Below, piece by piece: positions 1 through 7,781 of a stretch of 64,000 bases of DNA; position 1 is the first letter of the stretch; every line of letters begins with the position of its first letter. Source of the stretch: G963556115 sp963667375. Its GTDB lineage: Bacteria; Planctomycetota; SZUA-567. The notes under the pieces are model-generated. The model saw only the letters and a program-made list of their open reading frames with translations, was not told where the DNA came from and did not search any database. The DNA lies in NCBI GenBank assembly GCA_963667375.1, contig OY763323.1:2790001-2854000 (forward strand), in the 5' to 3' direction. The translations under genes were made by a program, and so were the position numbers.

Positions 1-1053
1 ATCACTTTGAGTAATTTCTCCAGCTTTAACTTTGTTTCCGAGCTCAAAAAACAGGCAGCCATGTTTTTTGAAGGCGATATCATCAGCCAGTTTCTTATAT
101 GCTTTGAAAATTGCGATTTCTGCAACTCCGACGCGGTCCTGTTCTCCGGTACCGATACCGACAGTTGCACCGTCTTTGACAAAAATAACAGAATTTGAGG
201 TCACACCCTGTTCGACAGACCAGCCGAAGAGCATATCGGCAATTTCTTTCTCAGAAGGTGCACGTTTGATACTGGTAACCGTGCCATCTTTTGCTGTATG
301 TTCGGCTGGAAGGAAATCAGCAGCAGAGGAGATGCGGTTTAATGGAGACTGCTGAACTACAATTCCGCCATCAATAAGACTCTTAAAATCAACAAAACGT
401 TCGGTTTTATACTCTCTTATCTGATCCATCCTTCGGATTTGCACGATGCGGAGGTTTTTGCGCTTCTGCAAAATTTCAACAGCGCCCGCTTCAAATTCTG
501 GAGCAACGACAACCTCAAGATAGTTCTTTGACATTGCTTCTGCAGCTTCCTTGCTCACTGCAACATTGAAGGCCGCACAGCCGCCAAAGGCCGCAAGCCG
601 GTCACAGGCATTGGCACGTTCATAGGCTTCTTCCGCGTTGCTGCCGTAAGCAACGCCGCAGGGATTATTATGCTTCATTATAGTTACGGCCGGGGTCACT
701 TCTAGGTACCGCAGAATATTGCAGGCGTTATCAATGTCGGTGAGATTGGTTTTGCCTGGGTGTTTGCCAAACTGCAGTAGACCTTCTTCACTCAAGCATG
801 ATACCAAACCCTTGCCGGGAGCAATGAAACTACAGTCGCCAAGGGATAGATTACCGCTGACAAGCTCATATAACGCCGCTTCCTGTCCGGGATTTTCGCC
901 ATAGCGCAGACCTTTTTCAATAAGTTCGCCGCCATCTTCAATCTTCCAGGTTCGTTTTTGATAGATAAGCTTCTGATCACCAAAGGTGATCGTCATTTCA
1001 CTGGGGAAATTATCCTCCATTACCGTGCGGTACATCTTTTTAATATCTGCCAT
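1..1053 (-). CDS. purH: AICAR transformylase (PurH formyltransferase domain only), 3' end outside window
   Basis: Transfers the formyl group from 10-formyl-THF to AICAR, the penultimate step of IMP synthesis. The frame is open from an ATG at 1053 to the window edge (351 codons). Recognisable AICARFT motifs are RYGENPGQ (about residue 51), IMKHNNPCGVAYG (about 127) and VGIGTGEQDRVGV near the edge. The protein begins almost directly with the transformylase domain: the roughly 200-residue MGS-like IMP cyclohydrolase domain that normally comes first in bifunctional PurH is absent, so a separate cyclohydrolase must exist elsewhere. It lies 59 bases after the SPFH gene and downstream of purL on the same strand, so co-transcription is likely. 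The GAGAAAA sequence before the start gives a modest ribosome binding site. Confidence 0.93.
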   Translation of the reverse strand, partial: MADIKKMYRTVMEDNFPSEMTITFGDQKLIYQKRTWKIEDGGELIEKGLRYGENPGQEAALYELVSGNLSLGDCSFIAPGKGLVSCLSEEGLLQFGKHPGKTNLTDIDNACNILRYLEVTPAVTIMKHNNPCGVAYGSNAEEAYERANACDRLAAFGGCAAFNVAVSKEAAEAMSKNYLEVVVAPEFEAGAVEILQKRKNLRIVQIRRMDQIREYKTERFVDFKSLIDGGIVVQQSPLNRISSAADFLPAEHTAKDGTVTSIKRAPSEKEIADMLFGWSVEQGVTSNSVIFVKDGATVGIGTGEQDRVGVAEIAIFKAYKKLADDIAFKKHGCLFFELGNKVKAGEITQSD

Positions 1054-1112
1054 TTTCTCTCCGTATCTGAAAAAACAGGGTTTATATTAAAAGATATAAA
1101 CCCCTATAATTA

Positions 1113-2099
1113 TTATTTATTATCAACACTTCCTTCAGGATCACCAATGTGCATCAATGGCAGAGGTGAAGGACTGCTGCCATCAAGAAAATAGATCTTT
1201 GAAGCCGGGTTCATACTTATTGCTTCCAGTGCTTTCAGTGCTTCGAGCTTGATGTATGCCGGATTCTGTGCTACCGCAGCATTAATCTTTTCTATTTCAT
1301 AGGCCTTGGCATCTGCGAGCATTTTCTGCTTAATGGCGATCTGTTCAGCTGCCTCCCGCTCAATCTGCGCTTGAGAAATCTTCTGTTTCTGTTCGGTTTC
1401 AAAACGTCTCAGCTCGGCTTTCTGGCGTTCAGCCTCCTGTTCCCGTTGTTTCTTCTGCTCAACACCCTTTTGAATAGTTACAGGAAGCTGTATATCGCGT
1501 AGTAATACCCCGCTGATAATTACACCCCGCGGTCCAAGATAATCCTGCATCGCTGCCGATAAGGCATTCTGCATACGTTCCTGGATATCCTCCTGATAGA
1601 AGTCCTCCGCATTTTTAACGCTTTTACCCTGTTCGCGCAGAACACTCCGAAGTTTGGGAATAAGATGAATATTGATAACATCGTCAGCACTACCGGTTTC
1701 GCCCAGAATTTTTGGTGCCATTTTCGGATCTATGTTATACTGCACAGAGACATCGAATGTGGTCAATAGCTGATCCTGAGAAGGGACAAGAGCCCGTTCG
1801 CTGTGTGTTTTCTGCCGGACATCATAAAGTTGCCATTTATAGAGGGGATTTGCCAGATGCAGTCCGGCTGAATAAGCTTCCTTCTGCACAGAACCAAAGA
1901 GTGTCGCCACCCCTACATGACCTGCAGGGATACTGATTATCATGGTCATAATGAATGTTACAACCGTTGCTGCGAGTGCAATAATAGCCCCGAGCCCAGC
2001 CATATTCCGTGACTGATGATTTCGCGGCAGAGTAAAGAACAAACCCGTAAGTACCAGTGTAATAACCAGGGTGAAAATTGGAATGGTTACACTCAGCAT
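1113..2099 (-). CDS. SPFH/Band 7 (prohibitin-like) membrane protein
   Basis: A 328-residue protein with two hydrophobic segments near the N-terminus (about residues 5-23 and 36-60), an SPFH core (about 60-225; the run beginning GHVGVATLFGSV is typical of prohibitin/HflC-like proteins) and a charged coiled coil rich in Gln, Glu and Lys (about 228-290). Such proteins form membrane-bound oligomeric cages that often control proteases or organise membrane microdomains; the partner is not evident here. The ATG at 2099 has a strong AAGGAGGT ribosome binding site. It sits between purL (28 bases upstream) and purH, which is odd company for a membrane scaffold. Family call is firm, role unknown. Confidence 0.9.
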   Translation of the reverse strand: MLSVTIPIFTLVITLVLTGLFFTLPRNHQSRNMAGLGAIIALAATVVTFIMTMIISIPAGHVGVATLFGSVQKEAYSAGLHLANPLYKWQLYDVRQKTHSERALVPSQDQLLTTFDVSVQYNIDPKMAPKILGETGSADDVINIHLIPKLRSVLREQGKSVKNAEDFYQEDIQERMQNALSAAMQDYLGPRGVIISGVLLRDIQLPVTIQKGVEQKKQREQEAERQKAELRRFETEQKQKISQAQIEREAAEQIAIKQKMLADAKAYEIEKINAAVAQNPAYIKLEALKALEAISMNPASKIYFLDGSSPSPLPLMHIGDPEGSVDNK

Positions 2100-2126
2100 A
2101 TTACCTCCTTATAAAAATGAAAACAA

Positions 2127-5018
2127 TTAAAGTTTGAGCGGTTCCTGCCATGCGGCTTTTAGATCTGAGTATTGAGCATTTATAACTTCAGCTCCAGCCA
2201 TATTCTTTATCTGAACACTTGTGCCGGTATTGACTGTACCGATTTTAGAATATACCGCTCCGTGTTTTTGCAGAGTTTTGGTAAATGCCGCTTCATTTTC
2301 CGGTTTGACCTCGACAATAATACGACTGTTACTCTCAGAAAACAGCTGGGCAGGGGTGTCATCAGCGGCTATATCACTTACTGCCAGTGCTCCCAGGTCA
2401 ATTGCTACCCCGCGGTTTCCCGCGAAAGCCATTTCTGAAACCGCTGCTGCAATTCCGCCTTCGCTGCAGTCATGCATCGCCCGTACAATTTTTGAACTAC
2501 TGCATTCCGCCAGAGCCGCATAATTCTTGAGCGCTTCTTCAGTCCGTACCTTTGGAACATTATTGCCAATTTTCTCTTTCAGAGCGTAGTAATGGCTTGC
2601 GCCCAGTTCGTTATAGGTTGTACCGACGATATATACCGCGTTACCAGCGTCCTTGAAATCCATGGTAACGGCATTATCAAGATTCTCCATAACCGCCATT
2701 GCACTTATCAGGAGAGTCCCCGGAATGCAGATGGTCTCGTCACCGATACCATATTCATTATTGAGTGAATCTTTTCCTGAGACAAACGGCAGACCATAAG
2801 CGGTACCTATCTCGTAACAGGCTTTAGAAGCTCGTACCAAGCCGGCAAGACGATCCGGTTTATCACAATTACCCCAGCAGAAATTATCGAGAATAGCACA
2901 GCGGTCAATGCTGCCGCCGGTGGCAATAATATTTCTGACGGCTTCATCAATTGCAGATGCTGCCATCCAGTATGGGTCAATATCGGAATACTTCGGGTTT
3001 AGACCATTGCTGACAACAAGCGCTTTTTTACTGCCGAAAATAGGAGCGATAACCGCTGCATCTCCAGGTCCGTCATGTTCCGCACCAACGAGAGGCTTTA
3101 CTACTGAGTTGCCTTGAACTTCATGGTCGTACTGACGAATAATCCATTCCTTAGAACAGACATTCCAAGATCCAAGAATTTCAGCTAGTTCACAGTTGTA
3201 ACTGTCTTTAAGTTCTTTTTCTGGCTCGGTGTGTACCGGGGTTTGCCAGACAGCTTCTCTAGTTATGCGTGGGCAGCCGTCATGGAGGAAATCCATATCC
3301 ATCTCAGCCACTACTTCACCGGCATAGCGTAGTATCAGTTTTTTGTCGGTTCTAAATTTAGCAATAGCGGTTATCGAAACATTCTCTTCTTCTGCCAGAG
3401 CTTTGAGCGCTTCCATATTCGCTTCGTCTATCGAAATTACCATGCGCTCCTGCGCTTCACTGATCCAGATTTCAGTATAGTTAAGGCCGTCATACTTCAG
3501 TGGTACTTTATCGAGATCAACTTCCACACCGCAAGTTTCGCCCATTTCACCAATCGCTGATGAAAGACCACCCGCGCCACAGTCGGTAACGCAGGTGTAG
3601 AGACCGGCATCACGCGCTCGAAGCAGGAAGTCCAGCACCTTTTTCTCTTCAATCGGGTTGCCAATCTGTACTGCGCCGGAGGAGACCATCTCTGATTCTT
3701 CATCCAGCTCAACGGAGCTGAAGGTTGCGCCGTGTATGCCATCACGACCAGTACCGCCACCGACTACAAGTGCCAGCTGTCCGGGTGTTGGGAAGCGCTT
3801 TTCAGCTTTGTCCTTCGGTATCATGGCAATATTTCCACAGAAAACCAGCGGATTTCCTGTATACCGGTAATCATAAAAAACCGAACCATTGGTTGTAGGA
3901 ATTCCCATGCGGTTTCCGTAGTCACGTACTCCGCCGACTACACCTTTCATGATACGCAGTGGGTGCAGTGAGCCCTTTGGGACATCTTCACGCGGCATGT
4001 CAGGAAGACCAAAACAGAAAACATCGGTGTTCATAACGGGCTTGCCGCCAAGACCTGTTCCCATCGGGTCACGGATACAACCACCAATACCAGTACCGGC
4101 ACCGCCGTACGGCTCGATAGCAGATGGATGATTATGCGTTTCAACCTTGAATGCCGCTCCCATATCGCCTTCGAATTCGATTACTCCGGAATTATCCACA
4201 AACACCGACCAGCACCATGGCTTGTCGAGTTCTTTGGTTACTTTGGCTACGGTGTTCTTCAGCAGGTTATCAATAGTTTCTGATTTTCCGGTATCCTTAT
4301 CTGTATAGTTAACGATCCCTTTTAAGGTCTTATGTACACAGTGTTCACTCCAGGTCTGGGCGATGGTTTCAAGCTCAATGTCGGTTGGAATGCGACCGAG
4401 TTCCGCAAAATAGCGCTGAGCTTCCTTCATTTCAGGTAAACTCATGTAAAGCTGTTTTTCGGTTGAGACTCGGAGCAGCTCGTCATCAGAGAGACCATTC
4501 AGATCCATATACTGCTTTTTAAAGATATATTTGCTGTTGGACGGAGCTTTGACCTGAACGTTATGACCTATCTGAACCTCTTCAATTACTTCGTTGCCAA
4601 GAATTCTGTATGCAACCTCCTGCAATTGTTCTTCACTTATAAATCCAGTGAAAATATATTTTTTGCTGTTTTTTACCCAGTCTGCATTTATTCCCAGTTC
4701 GCGCAGACCTTTCTTGACCGACTCTTCCGCAGGATCCATTACGCCGGTCTTACGCATGGTTTCTGCAGCTATACCGAGAGTTACAGGAAGGACCGGTTCA
4801 TCGACGGTAAATTTGTCGACTACCGCATCACTCAAGAATTCTCTACCGGCTCTTACTGCGTCTTTGGCAAGAAAATCTCCTGAAATGGTGTAGACTCGAA
4901 CAGAATAAACCTCTTTAACACCGGTAAAACCATAATCATGAAATGAGTGCAGAACTTCACGACCTTCAGAATCATTCTTGATGTCTGAGCACGTGATTTC
5001 AATACGAAATGTAGGCAT
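2127..5018 (-). CDS. purL: PurS-PurL fusion, phosphoribosylformylglycinamidine synthase
   Basis: ATP-dependent conversion of FGAR to FGAM in purine synthesis; ammonia should come from a separate PurQ glutaminase, since no glutaminase domain is present. The 963-residue protein has about 170 N-terminal residues resembling PurS-like modules (starting MPTFRIEITCSD, then a second stretch around GVMDPAEESVKKGL), followed by PurL with TWSEHCVHKT, VETHNHPSAIEPYGGAGTG, DCGAGGLSSA and the second-half motifs PFVSGKDSLNNEY and HDCSEGGIAAAVSEMAFAG. The ATG at 5018 is preferred over an upstream ATG at 5057 because AGGGG lies five bases before it and the sequence MPTFRI opens the PurS fold. It leads a purL-SPFH-purH run. 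Confidence 0.95.
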   Translation of the reverse strand: MPTFRIEITCSDIKNDSEGREVLHSFHDYGFTGVKEVYSVRVYTISGDFLAKDAVRAGREFLSDAVVDKFTVDEPVLPVTLGIAAETMRKTGVMDPAEESVKKGLRELGINADWVKNSKKYIFTGFISEEQLQEVAYRILGNEVIEEVQIGHNVQVKAPSNSKYIFKKQYMDLNGLSDDELLRVSTEKQLYMSLPEMKEAQRYFAELGRIPTDIELETIAQTWSEHCVHKTLKGIVNYTDKDTGKSETIDNLLKNTVAKVTKELDKPWCWSVFVDNSGVIEFEGDMGAAFKVETHNHPSAIEPYGGAGTGIGGCIRDPMGTGLGGKPVMNTDVFCFGLPDMPREDVPKGSLHPLRIMKGVVGGVRDYGNRMGIPTTNGSVFYDYRYTGNPLVFCGNIAMIPKDKAEKRFPTPGQLALVVGGGTGRDGIHGATFSSVELDEESEMVSSGAVQIGNPIEEKKVLDFLLRARDAGLYTCVTDCGAGGLSSAIGEMGETCGVEVDLDKVPLKYDGLNYTEIWISEAQERMVISIDEANMEALKALAEEENVSITAIAKFRTDKKLILRYAGEVVAEMDMDFLHDGCPRITREAVWQTPVHTEPEKELKDSYNCELAEILGSWNVCSKEWIIRQYDHEVQGNSVVKPLVGAEHDGPGDAAVIAPIFGSKKALVVSNGLNPKYSDIDPYWMAASAIDEAVRNIIATGGSIDRCAILDNFCWGNCDKPDRLAGLVRASKACYEIGTAYGLPFVSGKDSLNNEYGIGDETICIPGTLLISAMAVMENLDNAVTMDFKDAGNAVYIVGTTYNELGASHYYALKEKIGNNVPKVRTEEALKNYAALAECSSSKIVRAMHDCSEGGIAAAVSEMAFAGNRGVAIDLGALAVSDIAADDTPAQLFSESNSRIIVEVKPENEAAFTKTLQKHGAVYSKIGTVNTGTSVQIKNMAGAEVINAQYSDLKAAWQEPLKL

Positions 5019-5069
5019 TTTTTCCCCTATAACTTTCTCAACATAATAATAATACAAAGTGTCATAAAT

Positions 5070-5097
5070 ATTTTCTATGATTTTGATGTTTTGTCAA
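5070..5097 (-). promoter_or_regulatory. Candidate promoter for purL
   Basis: On the minus strand TTGACA (6/6 to the -35 consensus) is followed after 16 bases by GAAAAT (4/6 to the -10 consensus). This would start transcription about 45 bases before the purL ATG. The -10 is weak, so this is a candidate only. Confidence 0.45.
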
Positions 5098-5132
5098 CGG
5101 GTACAGCGATAAATAAAGCTATTAAAAACTAA

Positions 5133-5164
5133 TTCCTGCATTATTTATTACGATAATGCAGGAA
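5133..5164 (-). terminator. Rho-independent terminator after acyl-CoA synthetase gene
   Basis: A perfect 12-bp inverted repeat (TTCCTGCATTAT with an 8-base loop) lies just after the stop codon of the minus-strand acyl-CoA synthetase gene and is followed on that strand by a T-rich tail (TTAGTTTTTAAT). It separates that gene from the purine genes. Confidence 0.7.
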
Positions 5165-5201
5165 ATTCTCAAATAATAACGGATTTTGCTAGATTTTAGC
5201 T

Positions 5202-6866
5202 TTAATTTTCGCTGTCTTCTTCACGTATCTGTACGCGGCGTATCTTGCCGCTGATGGTTTTAGGCAGAGCTTCAACAAATTCAACAACGCGCGGATATTT
5301 ATAGGGTGCAGTGACATTCTTTACATGATTCTGCAGTGTAACCTTGAGCTCGTCACTAGGGGTATAACCTTTTGACAATACAATTGTAGCTTTTATTACT
5401 GAACCTCGTAAATCGTCTGGAACGCCGGTAATGGCACATTCAAGAACTGCCGGATGTTCCATTAGGGCACTTTCAACTTCAAATGGTCCGACACGGTAAC
5501 CGGATGTTTTGATGACATCATCGGTGCGACCGACAAACCAGAGATAGCCTTCTTCATCCATCCAAGCTACATCACCGGTGTGGTAGACGCCATCATGCCA
5601 GACTCGGTTGGTGTCTTCCTCCGCTTTATAATATCCTTTGAAAATACCGATAGGTTTTCTAGGTTCGGTGCGCAGACAGATTTCACCTTCCTGCCCGGCT
5701 TCAGCCTTGGTGCCATCGTGGCCAATAACTTCAACATGGAGTAATGGGGACGGACGTCCCATTGAACCGGGTTTTGGTTCCATCCAAGGGTAGGTGGCGG
5801 CGGTAATAATAAGTTCGGTCTGGCCATATCCTTCATAAAGTTTGAGACCGGTTGCCTTATAAAACTGATTGTATACCTCAGGATTGAGCGGTTCGCCGGC
5901 GACAACCGCATATTTTATGCTGGAAAGATCATAATGAGTCAGATCTTCACGAATAAGGAAGCGGTAAATTGTCGGAGGTGCACAGAAGGTGGTAACATTG
6001 TATTTTGAAGCCAGTTCCAGTGTCTTTTTGGGATCAAAGCGTTCGTAATCATGCATGAAAACCGCACAGCCGCAAATCCACTGCCCATAGATTTTTCCCC
6101 AGGCGCACTTTGCCCAACCGGTATCGGCAACGGTATAATGCAGACCGTTTTCGATAACATTCTGCCAGTATTTGGCGGTAATGATATGTCCGATCGGATA
6201 GAGCATATCATGGACTACGAGCTTGGGGTAGCCGGTAGTGCCGGAAGAGAAATAAGCTAGAACCGTGTCTTCATTGGTTGTTGACTGATCCCCAGTAGGG
6301 CGGGTGAAATCTTCAGAGCTATTTTCAACTTCGGCGGTGAAATTAAGCCAGCCGTCCCTCTCAGAGTTGATTACACATTTGATAAATTCACCGGCGTATT
6401 CGGTACTGGTTTTATCTACTTCCTCCAGAAGTGTTGGACTGTCGACACAGACAATCATCTTGGCTTTTGTTATATCAAATCGATATACCAGATCGTGAGT
6501 AGTAAGCATATGAGTGCCTGGTACCGCGATGGCACCAAGTTTGTGGAGTGCTACCAGCGAAAACCAGAAATCATAGCATCCTTTAACCAGCAGCATTACA
6601 TGATCACCTTTTCTGATTCCATGTGCTGCAAAGAAGTTTGCTGCTTTATCGGCCAGCCGCTTCATCTCTTTGAACGAGATAATCTTTTCATTACCAAAGT
6701 CATCACACCAGATTAGAGCAACTTTATCAGGTTCGTTTTCCGCATAGACATCTACGACATCATAAGCAAAATTAAAGTTATCAGGATAATCGATTGTGAA
6801 ATTTTCATAAAAGTCTTCATAAGATTCAAATTCAGTGCGTGGACAAAATTTATTTAAGAGGGACAT
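5202..6866 (-). CDS. AMP-forming acyl-CoA synthetase (MACS-like)
   Basis: Activates a carboxylic acid to its acyl-CoA through an acyl-AMP. The 554 residues carry the ANL superfamily motifs in order: the P-loop YFSSGTTGYPKLVVHD, the YEGYGQTE adenylate motif, the GYLWFVGRTDDVIKTSGYRV hinge region, and the C-terminal lysine motif LPKTISGKIRR. Length and the N-terminal FNFAYDVVD stretch resemble medium-chain acyl-CoA synthetases rather than Acs. It follows an XRE-cupin regulator gene by 48 bases, a pairing frequent in anaerobes, so the two probably form an operon in which the acid or CoA ester is sensed. The substrate cannot be read from sequence. Confidence 0.92.
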   Translation of the reverse strand: MSLLNKFCPRTEFESYEDFYENFTIDYPDNFNFAYDVVDVYAENEPDKVALIWCDDFGNEKIISFKEMKRLADKAANFFAAHGIRKGDHVMLLVKGCYDFWFSLVALHKLGAIAVPGTHMLTTHDLVYRFDITKAKMIVCVDSPTLLEEVDKTSTEYAGEFIKCVINSERDGWLNFTAEVENSSEDFTRPTGDQSTTNEDTVLAYFSSGTTGYPKLVVHDMLYPIGHIITAKYWQNVIENGLHYTVADTGWAKCAWGKIYGQWICGCAVFMHDYERFDPKKTLELASKYNVTTFCAPPTIYRFLIREDLTHYDLSSIKYAVVAGEPLNPEVYNQFYKATGLKLYEGYGQTELIITAATYPWMEPKPGSMGRPSPLLHVEVIGHDGTKAEAGQEGEICLRTEPRKPIGIFKGYYKAEEDTNRVWHDGVYHTGDVAWMDEEGYLWFVGRTDDVIKTSGYRVGPFEVESALMEHPAVLECAITGVPDDLRGSVIKATIVLSKGYTPSDELKVTLQNHVKNVTAPYKYPRVVEFVEALPKTISGKIRRVQIREEDSEN

Positions 6867-6914
6867 ATCAGGTTTTCTCCGGTATTTATACTAATATTAT
6901 ATTTTAAATTTAAT

Positions 6915-7463
6915 TTACATAATAACATCAATGAAGCGGGCAGGGGAACCGTTTAGTGCTTTCATGGAATGCGGATTTGTTGAATCCAGATAGATCGAAT
7001 CACCAACTCCGAGCGTGATAGTATTATCAAGCACTTTGACCTCCATTTCGCCTTCCAGCACATAGATAAATTCCTGACCTGGGTGGACATTCTGTTCTGC
7101 TTCAGTATCAGTAACCGGTACTGTTACAATAAATGGTTCGCATTTTTTGTGCAGAAAGTTCTGCGCAAGATTTTCATAATCATACTGGTTTCGCCGTTTA
7201 ACGATAACACCGGCACCATTTCGGGTAACTGAAAATTTGTTTACATGAGCAGGCCTGCCGGTAAGAATTTCGGTCAGATCCGCATTGAGTCTATTGGCTA
7301 TTTCCCAGAGCAGACTGGCTGGAAAATCCACTTCTCCTGCTTCCATTGCTGTATAATCGGTAACACTCACACCAATCATTTCTGCAATAGTTGGAATATC
7401 AATGTTACTGCAGTCTCGAAGTTCTCTCACTCGAGCGGCGATTTCCTTCTTAATATCTGACAT
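6915..7463 (-). CDS. XRE-family regulator with C-terminal cupin
   Basis: A 182-residue DNA-binding regulator. Residues about 8-65 form an HTH_3 helix-turn-helix (IPTIAEMIGVSVTDYTAMEAG), and residues about 110-182 form a small-molecule-binding cupin (VHPGQEFIYVLEGEMEV, then LGVGDSIYLDSTNPHSM). This family typically binds a metabolite through the cupin and controls the neighbouring metabolic gene, here the acyl-CoA synthetase directly downstream. GGAGATAATA precedes the ATG at 7463. Confidence 0.92.
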   Translation of the reverse strand: MSDIKKEIAARVRELRDCSNIDIPTIAEMIGVSVTDYTAMEAGEVDFPASLLWEIANRLNADLTEILTGRPAHVNKFSVTRNGAGVIVKRRNQYDYENLAQNFLHKKCEPFIVTVPVTDTEAEQNVHPGQEFIYVLEGEMEVKVLDNTITLGVGDSIYLDSTNPHSMKALNGSPARFIDVIM

Positions 7464-7510
7464 TATTATCTCCAGTTTAGTATGATATTAGATATGTTTC
7501 TGTAAGTAAA

Positions 7511-7538
7511 ACTATAGTGAATGGTAACGTGCGAGCAA
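7511..7538 (-). promoter_or_regulatory. Candidate promoter for the XRE-cupin/acyl-CoA synthetase operon
   Basis: Minus strand TTGCTC, 16 bases, then TATAGT (5/6 to the -10 consensus). Predicted start is about 45 bases before the regulator ATG. The -35 matches only in TTG. Confidence 0.4.
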
Positions 7539-7685
7539 GGAAAAAATTATAAAGATGGTTTTAAGGGTTATTCTATTTTTAATACTGATTATACTGGATA
7601 ATCAACAAAATTAGATTATGCTTGAAATATGTAAATAATTTAATCAGTTAATTAAATAGTTTTTATATATCTTAGGGTATTTCTT

Positions 7686-7694
7686 TGGTATAAT
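7686..7694 (+). promoter_or_regulatory. Extended -10 promoter element for the chemoreceptor gene
   Basis: TGGTATAAT matches TGnTATAAT exactly, the extended -10 pattern that can work without a good -35; no clear -35 is seen. It would give a 5' leader of about 80 bases before the chemoreceptor ATG. Confidence 0.55.
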
Positions 7695-7781
7695 CTTGAA
7701 ATATATTGTATTTGGTGTATAAAGGTAGCAGTTTCTTGTGAATGCTTGAGTGTGTTTCTATCTTATATGAGGTGCAAATCC

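Noticed and set aside
1712..1936. Plus-strand frame in the SPFH gene
   Set aside because: Shadow of a well supported gene with no ribosome site.
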